DNA of 5,056 bases. Origin: Nitrosarchaeum sp. GTDB taxonomy: Archaea > Thermoproteota > Nitrososphaeria > Nitrososphaerales > Nitrosopumilaceae. The translations under genes were made by a program, and so were the position numbers. The stretch is from the NCBI GenBank assembly GCA_004297665.1, contig SCUP01000043.1:1-5056 (forward strand), read 5' to 3'. Position 1 is the stretch's first letter. Every line of letters begins with the position of its first letter. Under the pieces are notes generated by a model. It ran no database searches. It was given only the letters and a program-made list of their open reading frames with translations, and was not told where the DNA came from. Positions 1 to 5,048 of this stretch are shown here, one piece after another.

Positions 1-269
1 CCAGAAATTGAACTGTTGTACTCTGGAGATGAAATAAGTAATCCGTGATGAGCAAGCATTATGTCTTTTAATTTACGTGCACTAGATGGTAGTCCATCTT
101 TTATTTCTAAATCTCCATCATAAATTGGCATTTGAAAATCACGTAGATCAATTATAGTTACATCAGCATCTGCTTCTCTTGCTCCAGTAGCTGCTATCTT
201 GATTAATTTTTTATTAAAAGAGTCAGTGCGAGTACTTCCTGCAAATGCAAGAATTTTTGGTTTTACCAT
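1..269 (-). CDS. NAD(P)H-dependent FMN reductase family protein (C-terminal part missing)
   Basis: The gene runs off the left edge; 89 residues of a family usually about 180-190 long are visible. The N-terminus is the first half of a flavodoxin-like fold: strand KILAFAGS (residues 5-12), then the FMN phosphate-binding loop GSTRTDSFN (11-19), a helix, strand VTIIDL (37-42), the typical DFQMPIYDGD segment (44-53), strand GLLISSPEYN (76-85). The SPEYN(S)SIS motif at 81-89 is the flavin-contacting loop that defines this family. Members are cytosolic flavoproteins that move electrons from NAD(P)H to FMN, quinones, azo compounds or chromate; the substrate cannot be told from sequence. The ATG at 269-267 fits the conserved N-terminus. 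It begins 19 bases after the stop of the upstream small gene and shows no clear promoter of its own, so cotranscription is likely. Family assignment is firm; the physiological role is inference. Confidence 0.9.
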   Translation of the reverse strand, partial: MVKPKILAFAGSTRTDSFNKKLIKIAATGAREADADVTIIDLRDFQMPIYDGDLEIKDGLPSSARKLKDIMLAHHGLLISSPEYNSSIS

Positions 270-288
270 TTAATGATTTCACTCTAGG

Positions 289-678
289 TTATTTAACAAG
301 TTTTCTTGTGTTTGAATCACACATCTCATTGAATTTTGCCAACATTTTTGCATACGAATCCATTGCCATGTGAATAAATTGATCAGATGATTTTATCATG
401 GATAATCGTGTTTGCACATAAATCTGGCCAGATTTGGAGTTCAAATCGATCCAATTTTGATACAATTTACTCAAGGAATCAAGATATTTGTCAAATTCCC
501 TCAAAGTTTCTTGAGGAATGTTTAGCTTGTCAAAGAATTCTTTTTGTGAAATATAACATGTACCAAACATATCATCAATTGAGTGAAGATATGCCGTATA
601 AAGATCAGAGTATTGCTGGACATTTAACGGAAGCTGGCATTCTATTTTTTTAACTATCTCAGATGTTCTGTTTTTCAT
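289..678 (-). CDS. hypothetical helical protein, 129 aa (phasin/PhaE-like character, unproven)
   Basis: I do not recognise this protein with certainty. It is almost entirely helical and charged, with no signal peptide, membrane segment or catalytic motif. A long amphipathic stretch (residues about 55-120) contains LYQNWIDL (72-79), SGQIYVQTR (83-91) and FIHMAMDSYAKMLAKF (101-116). That pattern resembles phasins and the PhaE subunit of class III polyhydroxyalkanoate synthases, which thaumarchaea are known to carry, but this is only an impression. Start choice: the frame stays open to an ATG at 756, which would give 155 residues. The best TATA box (771-780) places the transcription start near 749, downstream of that ATG, and the extra 26 residues look unlike the helical body. 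I therefore prefer the ATG at 678 with a leader of about 70 bases. The FMN reductase gene follows after 19 bases, so the two probably form an operon. Confidence 0.7.
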   Translation of the reverse strand: MKNRTSEIVKKIECQLPLNVQQYSDLYTAYLHSIDDMFGTCYISQKEFFDKLNIPQETLREFDKYLDSLSKLYQNWIDLNSKSGQIYVQTRLSMIKSSDQFIHMAMDSYAKMLAKFNEMCDSNTRKLVK

Positions 679-770
679 AATGTCACAGATTGAAATCTCG
701 GATTCATCACTAGTATTTGACAAGGTTATACAATACACTTGTTGAGATAAAAACATTTTCCGAATTTGGA

Positions 771-780
771 ATTTATAAAA
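771..780 (-). promoter_or_regulatory. TATA box for the hypothetical protein / FMN reductase pair
   Basis: On the minus strand this reads TTTTATAAAT, a good archaeal TATA box. Its centre near 775.5 predicts transcription starting around 749. It lies between the hxlR-like stop codon and the small gene, so the downstream pair need not depend on read-through. A perfect inverted repeat (786-800) sits just upstream of it, where BRE or regulator contacts would fall. Confidence 0.55.
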
Positions 781-785
781 TATCT

Positions 786-800
786 AACTGTAAGACAGTT
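786..800. repeat. Perfect inverted repeat AACTGT-AAG-ACAGTT
   Basis: Six-base arms are separated by three bases, with no mismatch. The element sits 6 bases past the hxlR-like stop codon and a few bases upstream of the next TATA box. It could be an operator for the small-protein/FMN-reductase unit or a hairpin at the end of the hxlR transcript. It is not followed by a T tract at once, so the operator reading is slightly preferred. Chance occurrence is possible in AT-rich DNA. Confidence 0.45.
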
Positions 801-806
801 TGTTTC

Positions 807-1166
807 TCATTTCTTTTTGGATTTTTCTTTTCGCCATTGGACAACCCAACTATCAAGCTGTTTCAAAATTTTTCCAAGATCACGTGTTTGCTTTGTTATG
901 CTGTATTCTACACGTATAGGTACTTGAGCATAAATTTTTTTTGTAATCAGACCATGTACTTCAAGATCACGCAGCCTTTCAGATAGTACAGTATTACTAA
1001 TCAATGGTATGGCTTTTTTTATTTCATTGAATCGTGTAGATTCACTTTCTGAGAGTTTTTTTAAAATCAACAAAGCCCATGTCTTTCCAAGTACACTCCA
1101 TATTTCATCAGCACTGCACATTACATGATTACGAGTTCTTTTCTCTTTTTCAAATTCTGTTTCCAT
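807..1166 (-). CDS. HxlR-family winged helix-turn-helix transcriptional regulator
   Basis: A 119-residue protein covering the whole HxlR domain. Visible landmarks: the family cysteine at position 17 (VMCSADEIW), the helix WSVLGKTWALLILKKL (23-38), RFNEIKKAIPLIS (45-57), the recognition helix SNTVLSERLRDLEVHGLI (57-74), and the wing IYAQVPIRVEYSIT (78-91) ending in the family's P-x-R-VEYS signature; a dimerising C-terminal helix LGKILKQLDSWVVQWRK follows. HxlR proteins are dimeric DNA-binding regulators; several bacterial ones (YodB, HypR, QorR types) sense quinones, aldehydes or oxidants through a cysteine near the N-terminus. Start: the frame extends to a TTG at 1178, but the ATG at 1166 lies about 27 bases from a TATA box, which fits a leaderless mRNA. 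An inverted repeat covers the region between TATA box and start, so autoregulation is plausible. Neighbours (pirin, FMN reductase) fit a redox role. The actual inducer is unknown. Confidence 0.92.
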   Translation of the reverse strand: METEFEKEKRTRNHVMCSADEIWSVLGKTWALLILKKLSESESTRFNEIKKAIPLISNTVLSERLRDLEVHGLITKKIYAQVPIRVEYSITKQTRDLGKILKQLDSWVVQWRKEKSKKK

Positions 1167-1169
1167 ACC

Positions 1170-1185
1170 TAGTAGCAAAATACTA
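1170..1185. promoter_or_regulatory. Candidate operator TAGTA-N6-TACTA in the hxlR-like promoter
   Basis: A perfect 5-base inverted repeat (1170-1174 and 1181-1185) lies between the TATA box and the ATG, 4 to 19 bases upstream of the start codon. A dimer bound here would block transcription initiation. A related element (TAGT-N7-ACTA) occupies the same place in the pirin promoter. Assignment to the HxlR protein is inference. Confidence 0.45.
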
Positions 1186-1188
1186 TCT

Positions 1189-1198
1189 AATTATAAAA
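1189..1198 (-). promoter_or_regulatory. TATA box of the hxlR-like gene
   Basis: The minus strand reads TTTTATAATT. Its centre is about 27 bases upstream of the ATG at 1166, predicting an mRNA that begins at or very near the start codon. This supports ATG-1166 over the upstream TTG at 1178. Confidence 0.6.
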
Positions 1199-1221
1199 AG
1201 TGAGCTTGGGATGAATTACTT

Positions 1222-1235
1222 TAGAAATAAAATTT
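1222..1235 (-). terminator. Possible oligo-T terminator after the pirin gene
   Basis: Directly after the pirin TGA the minus strand reads AAATTTTATTTCTA, a T-rich run of the kind that ends archaeal transcripts. There is no hairpin. The composition is only modestly above the AT-rich background, so this is a weak call; the separate hxlR promoter just downstream makes a stop here sensible. Confidence 0.3.
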
Positions 1236-2150
1236 TCAAAAGTCAATTTTACCCATTTTTCCAGTGTTGTAATCTAGTATTGCTTGTTTGATCTCACCCT
1301 CAGTATTCATTACAAATGGCCCATAACGAACAACAGGTTCGCCTAGTGGAACGCCTGCAATCAAGAGTACATCCAAAGGTGATGATATGTCATTTGAAGC
1401 TTTGATGGTTATTTCATTTCCGTCTTGCTCAAAGAAAACAATCTGCTCTTTGTGTGCAGAAATTTGTTTGTCTCCAAACAATCCTTCTCCATTTATGACA
1501 TATGCAAATACATTATAGGTTTGTGGAATAGTTTGTACAACTTGTGCATTAGGTTGTATGGTAAAATGAAGATACATTATAGGAGTTCTTGTTTGAATTA
1601 CTGCTTTTTCCCCCATTGATTCTCCTGCAATTACTTTAACCTTAATGCCATCATTTTGTACTGTAGGAATTTTGCTTGCTGATATATCCTGATAACGAGG
1701 ATTCATCATCTTGTACTTTTTTGGCAAATTAACCCATAATTGAAATCCATGTAGCGTTCCACCTTTTTGTAGAAATTCTTTTTCGGGCATCTCAGAATGA
1801 ATTACGCCAGAACCTGCAGTCATCCATTGAACATCACCAGCCTGTATTTTTCCAGAATGTCCTTGGGAATCTTTGTGTTCAAATACACCGTCAATCATGT
1901 ATGTTACAGTTTCAAATCCTCTGTGTGGGTGATCTGGTGCACCTTTTGCATCTCCAGCAGATATTACAATTGGTCCCATCTCATCTAACAAAAGAAACGG
2001 ATCAAATTCCCTAATGCTGCCATTCGGAAATGCTCTGTGTACTACGAATCCTTCGCCTTCCAATGTTGTTTTGGCATTGGTGACATGCAATACAGAACGA
2101 GTTTTTGTTTCATCACTTACTAGATTTTGGTTTGTTGTGTTTTGTTGCAC
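1236..2150 (-). CDS. Pirin family protein (bicupin, probable Fe-binding)
   Basis: A 304-residue protein, close to the usual 230-300 of pirins. The N-terminal cupin holds the metal site: DHPHRGFETVTY (residues 73-84) and QWMTAGSGVIHSEMP (108-122) supply His74, His76, His118 and Glu120, matching the four iron ligands His56, His58, His101 and Glu103 of human pirin. GTLHGFQLWVNLP (131-143) joins to the C-terminal cupin (about 185-285), which contains VFAYVINGEG (214-223) and LLIAGVPLGEPVVRYGPFVMN (262-282), the standard pirin_C ending. Pirins are cytosolic non-haem iron proteins; some act as quercetin 2,3-dioxygenases, others as redox-sensing transcription cofactors. Which applies here cannot be told. 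The start is GTG at 2150, about 26 bases from a TATA box, consistent with a leaderless mRNA. The first 15 or so residues are a polar, probably disordered extension. It is followed by the hxlR-like gene, which has its own promoter. Confidence 0.95.
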   Translation of the reverse strand: MQQNTTNQNLVSDETKTRSVLHVTNAKTTLEGEGFVVHRAFPNGSIREFDPFLLLDEMGPIVISAGDAKGAPDHPHRGFETVTYMIDGVFEHKDSQGHSGKIQAGDVQWMTAGSGVIHSEMPEKEFLQKGGTLHGFQLWVNLPKKYKMMNPRYQDISASKIPTVQNDGIKVKVIAGESMGEKAVIQTRTPIMYLHFTIQPNAQVVQTIPQTYNVFAYVINGEGLFGDKQISAHKEQIVFFEQDGNEITIKASNDISSPLDVLLIAGVPLGEPVVRYGPFVMNTEGEIKQAILDYNTGKMGKIDF

Positions 2151-2154
2151 GATA

Positions 2155-2169
2155 TAGTATACATGACTA
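2155..2169. promoter_or_regulatory. Candidate operator TAGT-N7-ACTA in the pirin promoter
   Basis: A 4-base inverted repeat (2155-2158 and 2166-2169) lies between the TATA box and the GTG start, 5 to 19 bases upstream of it. The hxlR-like promoter has TAGTA-N6-TACTA at an almost identical offset. Short AT-rich arms make chance possible; the shared position is what makes it worth noting. Confidence 0.35.
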
Positions 2170-2171
2170 GT

Positions 2172-2179
2172 TATTTAAA
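2172..2179 (-). promoter_or_regulatory. TATA box of the pirin gene
   Basis: The minus strand reads TTTAAATA, centred about 26 bases upstream of the GTG at 2150. This places the transcription start at the start codon and supports GTG-2150 as the true, leaderless start. Confidence 0.55.
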
Positions 2180-2194
2180 GATGGTAGTAATTAC

Positions 2195-2228
2195 TTACTT
2201 AGTAGGTTAGTATAACCATACCAAGTAA
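2195..2228. repeat. 34-base imperfect inverted repeat upstream of the pirin promoter
   Basis: Paired segments from outside in: TTACTT (2195-2200) with AAGTAA (2223-2228); GTA (2202-2204) with TAC (2219-2221); GGTTA (2205-2209) with TAACC (2213-2217), around a GTA loop (2210-2212). Only one mismatch (2201/2222) and one unpaired base (2218) interrupt 14 pairs. It lies 15 bases upstream of the pirin TATA box and 37 bases past the end of the tRNA gene. It may be a regulator binding site for the pirin promoter or a hairpin in the tail of the tRNA transcript. Additional AGTA/TACT half-sites continue to 2185. Confidence 0.55.
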
Positions 2229-2260
2229 CTTGATAGTGTTCTATTTAATTAATTAGGAAC

Positions 2261-2265
2261 AAAAA
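2261..2265 (-). terminator. T5 terminator of the tRNA-Val gene
   Basis: Five Ts on the minus strand follow the discriminator base immediately. Oligo-T tracts are the usual archaeal transcription stop signal, and none is needed inside the tRNA, so this is the likely 3' end of the primary transcript. Confidence 0.5.
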
Positions 2266-2340
2266 TGGGCCCACAGGGATTTGAACCCTGGATTTTCGCC
2301 GTGTAAGGGCGACGTCATAACCGATCTGGACCATGAGCCC
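2266..2340 (-). tRNA. tRNA-Val (anticodon UAC)
   Basis: A complete cloverleaf can be folded on the minus strand. The acceptor stem is GGGCTCA/TGGGCCC with discriminator A; the D-arm is GTC...GAC with GG in the loop (ATCGGTTAT). The anticodon stem TCGCC/GGCGA carries loop CTTACAC, giving anticodon TAC (bases 2305-2303), which reads valine codon GUA and probably other GUN codons by wobble. The variable loop is short (AAATC); the T-arm is CAGGG-TTCAAAT-CCCTG. There is no intron, and CCA is not encoded, so it must be added after transcription. The gene stands alone with its own TATA box and T5 terminator. Confidence 0.97.
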
Positions 2341-2363
2341 AGAAACATTCCTTGATGAAAACC

Positions 2364-2371
2364 ATTTAAAC
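2364..2371 (-). promoter_or_regulatory. TATA box of the tRNA-Val gene
   Basis: The minus strand reads GTTTAAAT, centred about 27 bases upstream of the mature tRNA 5' end at 2340. Transcription would start at or just before the mature end, leaving little 5' leader for RNase P to remove. Confidence 0.55.
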
Positions 2372-2418
2372 TTTGAGAAAGGGACAATCTAGAAATTTGA
2401 TCAGAATTTTGTACAAGT

Positions 2419-3432
2419 GTGATCGATTTAGATTTTTTTTCTAGTCCGATAGGATTAGGTCATGTAACAAGAGATATAGCTATTGCAAATAATTTTGAAA
2501 ATATATCAACAAAATTTGTAACAGGAAGTGGAGCTGCAAAAATTCTAAAAAATCTAGATTTGAAAGTTGAAGACATATACATTCCTCCGCAATTTATTGT
2601 AGAAAATGGAATGCTAAAAAATTCAACAAGATGGCTATGGAATTATTATCAATATTATAAAAGATGTAAAAAAATTGCTAAAAAGATTATTGAAGTAGAT
2701 AATCCAAGACTAGTGATTAGTGATGAGGATTTTGCTTCGCTTACTGTTGCTCAAAATAAAAAAACACCTACAGTTTTGATTACAGATATTGTACAAACTA
2801 ATTTCATAAATGGAATAACATCATTTATTGAAAAAAAGATGAATAAATCAATGCAAGAGATTATGAAAAAATGTGACACCGTAATTATTCCAGAAAATGG
2901 TCCTGATGAAGGAAATATTAGAAGAGTTGGACCTATTGTAAGACAAATAAATTTTTCTAGAGAAGAACTAAGAAAGAAATTCTCTTTTGATAAAAAAACC
3001 ATAGTTATTTCAGTAGGAGGAACAGATGCAGGAGTATTTCTAATTGAGAAAACACTAGAAGCCATATCAAAAATAAATCAGGACATAAATGTAATAGTTG
3101 TTTCGGGACCGTCTCTGAGCAAAAAGTTTGGAAATTTAAGGAATTTTGGATTTGTAAATAATCTTCATGAGATGATTTTTGCAGCTGATGTTACAGTATC
3201 TCTTGCAGGTAAATCAACTATTGACGAGGCAAAAGCATATGGAACGCCTGGAATTTTTATTCCAATAAAGGGGCATTTTGAGCAAGAGAGCAATGCCAAA
3301 GAAGAGGGGTTTGTTTTTGAAGATATCAATAGATTAGATAAATTAATCTTAGGAAAACTAGAGCAAAAACGAAATCCCTTGGAAACTAGAGGGGCAATTA
3401 CCGCATACAATATAATCAAAAAATTGATTTGA
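2419..3432 (+). CDS. GT-B glycosyltransferase, MurG/family 28-like
   Basis: A 337-residue cytosolic protein with the two-lobed GT-B layout. The N-terminal lobe opens with SSPIGLGHVTRDIAIA (8-23), the glycine-rich loop (G12, G14, H15) placed as in MurG and related enzymes; NPRLVISDEDF (95-105) and TPTVLITD (116-123) are its later strands. The linker GPIVRQ (171-176) leads to the C-terminal, nucleotide-sugar-binding lobe: TIVISVGGTDAG (194-205), VIVVSGPS (225-232), NNLHEMIFAADVTVSLAGKST (247-267), and the ribose/phosphate motif AYGTPGIFIPIKGHFEQESNA (273-293). The family transfers a sugar from UDP- or another nucleotide sugar to a lipid or glycan acceptor; archaea lack murein, so surface glycolipid or S-layer glycan synthesis is the likely use (inference). 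Start: GTG at 2419 is the only start codon between the in-frame stop at 2398 and Met65, and keeps the essential loop. The aspartokinase gene follows after 52 bases. Confidence 0.85.
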   Translation: MIDLDFFSSPIGLGHVTRDIAIANNFENISTKFVTGSGAAKILKNLDLKVEDIYIPPQFIVENGMLKNSTRWLWNYYQYYKRCKKIAKKIIEVDNPRLVISDEDFASLTVAQNKKTPTVLITDIVQTNFINGITSFIEKKMNKSMQEIMKKCDTVIIPENGPDEGNIRRVGPIVRQINFSREELRKKFSFDKKTIVISVGGTDAGVFLIEKTLEAISKINQDINVIVVSGPSLSKKFGNLRNFGFVNNLHEMIFAADVTVSLAGKSTIDEAKAYGTPGIFIPIKGHFEQESNAKEEGFVFEDINRLDKLILGKLEQKRNPLETRGAITAYNIIKKLI

Positions 3433-3484
3433 CGAAATTTGATCCAATCCTTAATAGATAGCCAATTATTTTTGTTAAAGTACT

Positions 3485-4897
3485 ATGAAATTAGTTGTAG
3501 CCAAGTTTGGTGGAAGTGCAATTGGTATTGATGGTGTTTCAATTCCACTAATTGTCAATAGAATTAAGGATTTAAAGAAAGATTCCAAGATTATTGCAGT
3601 TTTCTCAGCACCGCTTACAACTCAGAATGGAAAAAAATGTTCACTTACAGATGTGATTTTAGAGCAAGGAAGAAGTGTGGAAAAAGGAACCAAAGCAACT
3701 TTAGATACTGTAAAATCATGCTATCAAAAAATTCTTGGATTAGTAAATTCAGAAAATAAAGAAGATTGTCAAAAAATCATAGACTTGTTCCTAGAAAAGG
3801 CTGAAAAGGCATTAGAGGAAGCTCTTGAGAAAAAAGAATTTGCCGAAGAGATACGTTCAAGAGCACTTGCTTTTTCAGGAGAAATTTTGATGTCACATGT
3901 GATGAATTACATTCTAAAAAGTAATGGAATAAAAACAGATGCAGTAAGTTATGATGACTGGCCAATAATTACAGATTATAACATAGAATCAACAAATTTT
4001 CTTGCAGCAAAATCTAGAGAAAATCTGGATAAAACAGCTAAACTAGTCGAAGAAAATGAGGTAGTTACAATAGGTGGTTTTATAGGTAAAACCCCAGATG
4101 GTATTACTACTACGTATGAGCGAGGTGGTTCTGATAGAACTGCAGCTGATCTGGGAATATTATTTCATAAAAAATATGATACCAGAATAGACTTTGAAAA
4201 GGATAGCTCTGTAGTATCTGCTGATCCAAAAATTGTTGAAACAGGACTGACTGAAGTGGATCAATTGTCATACAATGAAGCAAGACTGGCAGGAATGTTT
4301 GGGATGAAAATTTTGGATCCCATTGCAATAAAGGAGATTGTAGAAAATGGGGTAGATATGCCAATTATTGTTACAAATATGAAAGATCCGTCAAAGGCTA
4401 CCATAATCAAGAGAATTCCAGATAGTAGAAATGATCATCCAATTAAGATAGTTACTGGAAAAGAAAATTGTGCAATTTTCAAAATTGAGACAAATTCGGC
4501 GCAAAAATTGCTAGTATCACTAGAAAAAGACAAGCGATATAGCGAATATGTGATATTATCTCCATTTACAAAAGACGGAGTAGAGTTTTCAAGAATATTA
4601 TTTTTAGATGGAGATTATGTCAAAAGAAATGAAAAATATTTTCTTGGATTTGATTCGCTTGCATCAATTACATACAATCGAGGAGTAATTACATTAATTG
4701 GCGATGAAATGTGGAGAGTGCAACAAGTAGCATCAAGGACTAGTGCAAAGATTGGTGAAGCTGGTCTAAACATTCTGAATATGGATGCACAAGAAGAGAC
4801 ATCACGAATAATTATTGTAGTTGAAGATTCTAAAGATAACATTAGAAAAGCAATAAATGCAATTCACAAAGAGAAATCCAAGATTAATTTTATTTAA
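3485..4897 (+). CDS. Aspartokinase (aspartate kinase) with two C-terminal ACT-like domains
   Basis: The enzyme phosphorylates aspartate to 4-aspartyl phosphate, the entry step to lysine, threonine and methionine. At 470 residues it has the normal monofunctional length. The amino-acid kinase domain (1 to about 310) shows KFGGS (7-11), ALAFSGEILMSH (127-138), VVTIGGFIG (193-201) and TTTYERGGSDRTAADLG (208-224), the aspartokinase nucleotide/substrate region, then SADPKIV (245-251), LSYNEARLAGMFGMKILDP (261-279) and MPIIVTN (292-298). Two ACT-like regulatory segments follow, at about 320-395 and 398-468; the second is well formed (VITLIGDEMW, 401-410; AGLNILNMDAQEETSRIIIVV, 426-446), the first is weak. 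Feedback control by lysine or threonine is therefore likely. Several usually constant positions differ: YERGGSD for LGRGGSD and KILDP for KVLHP. ATG at 3485 puts KFGGS at the expected place. T-rich DNA overlaps the stop codon and a strong hairpin follows. Confidence 0.9.
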   Translation: MKLVVAKFGGSAIGIDGVSIPLIVNRIKDLKKDSKIIAVFSAPLTTQNGKKCSLTDVILEQGRSVEKGTKATLDTVKSCYQKILGLVNSENKEDCQKIIDLFLEKAEKALEEALEKKEFAEEIRSRALAFSGEILMSHVMNYILKSNGIKTDAVSYDDWPIITDYNIESTNFLAAKSRENLDKTAKLVEENEVVTIGGFIGKTPDGITTTYERGGSDRTAADLGILFHKKYDTRIDFEKDSSVVSADPKIVETGLTEVDQLSYNEARLAGMFGMKILDPIAIKEIVENGVDMPIIVTNMKDPSKATIIKRIPDSRNDHPIKIVTGKENCAIFKIETNSAQKLLVSLEKDKRYSEYVILSPFTKDGVEFSRILFLDGDYVKRNEKYFLGFDSLASITYNRGVITLIGDEMWRVQQVASRTSAKIGEAGLNILNMDAQEETSRIIIVVEDSKDNIRKAINAIHKEKSKINFI

Positions 4898-4906
4898 TTG
4901 AGTGAA

Positions 4907-4940
4907 AGTGGCGTTACGGGTTTTCACCTGTAGCGCCATT
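4907..4940 (+). other. Strong G+C-rich hairpin downstream of aspartokinase
   Basis: Bases 4907-4921 pair with 4926-4940 around a TTTC loop (4922-4925), giving 15 consecutive pairs including three G-U wobbles. Within the stem GGCGTTACGGGT faces ACCTGTAGCGCC. About half of the bases are G or C, well above the surrounding DNA. No T tract follows, so it is not a standard bacterial-type terminator, and archaea do not generally need one. It could be an mRNA 3'-end stabiliser, part of a small structured RNA, or a DNA element. Confidence 0.6.
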
Positions 4941-5030
4941 AAGGGTTTGTTCATGGACCGTTATCTAGACTTAGTCCGGCGTTACCCAAAAACACGCGTT
5001 AAGTATAGTTAGATTTTCTAGTATTTAGAG

Positions 5031-5048
5031 CTGATCTATATAGATCAG
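5031..5048. repeat. Perfect 18-bp palindrome CTGATCTATATAGATCAG
   Basis: Each 9-base arm is the exact reverse complement of the other, with no spacer. The centre, CTATATAG, resembles a TATA box readable on both strands. It may be an operator or promoter element of a gene beyond the right edge, or an end-of-transcript structure. The downstream gene is not visible, so its role cannot be decided here. Confidence 0.55.

Noticed and set aside
807..1178. TTG start at 1178 for the hxlR-like gene
   Set aside because: The TATA box spacing puts transcription start near 1167, so the TTG would not be on the mRNA; the ATG at 1166 fits.
387..1291. Plus-strand open frames at 387-653, 717-986 and 1079-1291
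   Set aside because: They lie antisense to, or across the edges of, well-supported minus-strand genes, have no recognisable domain, and read as by-products of the real frames.
1425..1988. Plus-strand open frames inside the pirin gene (1425-1619 and 1797-1988)
   Set aside because: Antisense to highly conserved pirin sequence, cysteine- and aromatic-rich translation typical of shadow frames.
2266..2340. tRNA-Val as an integration site for a mobile element
   Set aside because: No integrase gene and no duplicated tRNA 3' end is visible in the window; the neighbours are housekeeping or common accessory genes.
2751..3419. Minus-strand open frames inside the glycosyltransferase (2751-3065, 3165-3419), one looking hydrophobic
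   Set aside because: The serine/isoleucine/phenylalanine-rich character is what the reverse complement of AT-rich coding DNA gives; the plus-strand frame carries the conserved GT-B motifs.
3777..4842. Minus-strand open frames inside the aspartokinase (3777-3965, 4110-4364, 4615-4842)
   Set aside because: Antisense to conserved kinase and ACT-like domains, no independent promoter or domain evidence.
4907..4940. Hairpin as a CRISPR repeat or insertion-sequence end
   Set aside because: There is no regular array of repeats with spacers, no transposase and no target-site duplication in view.
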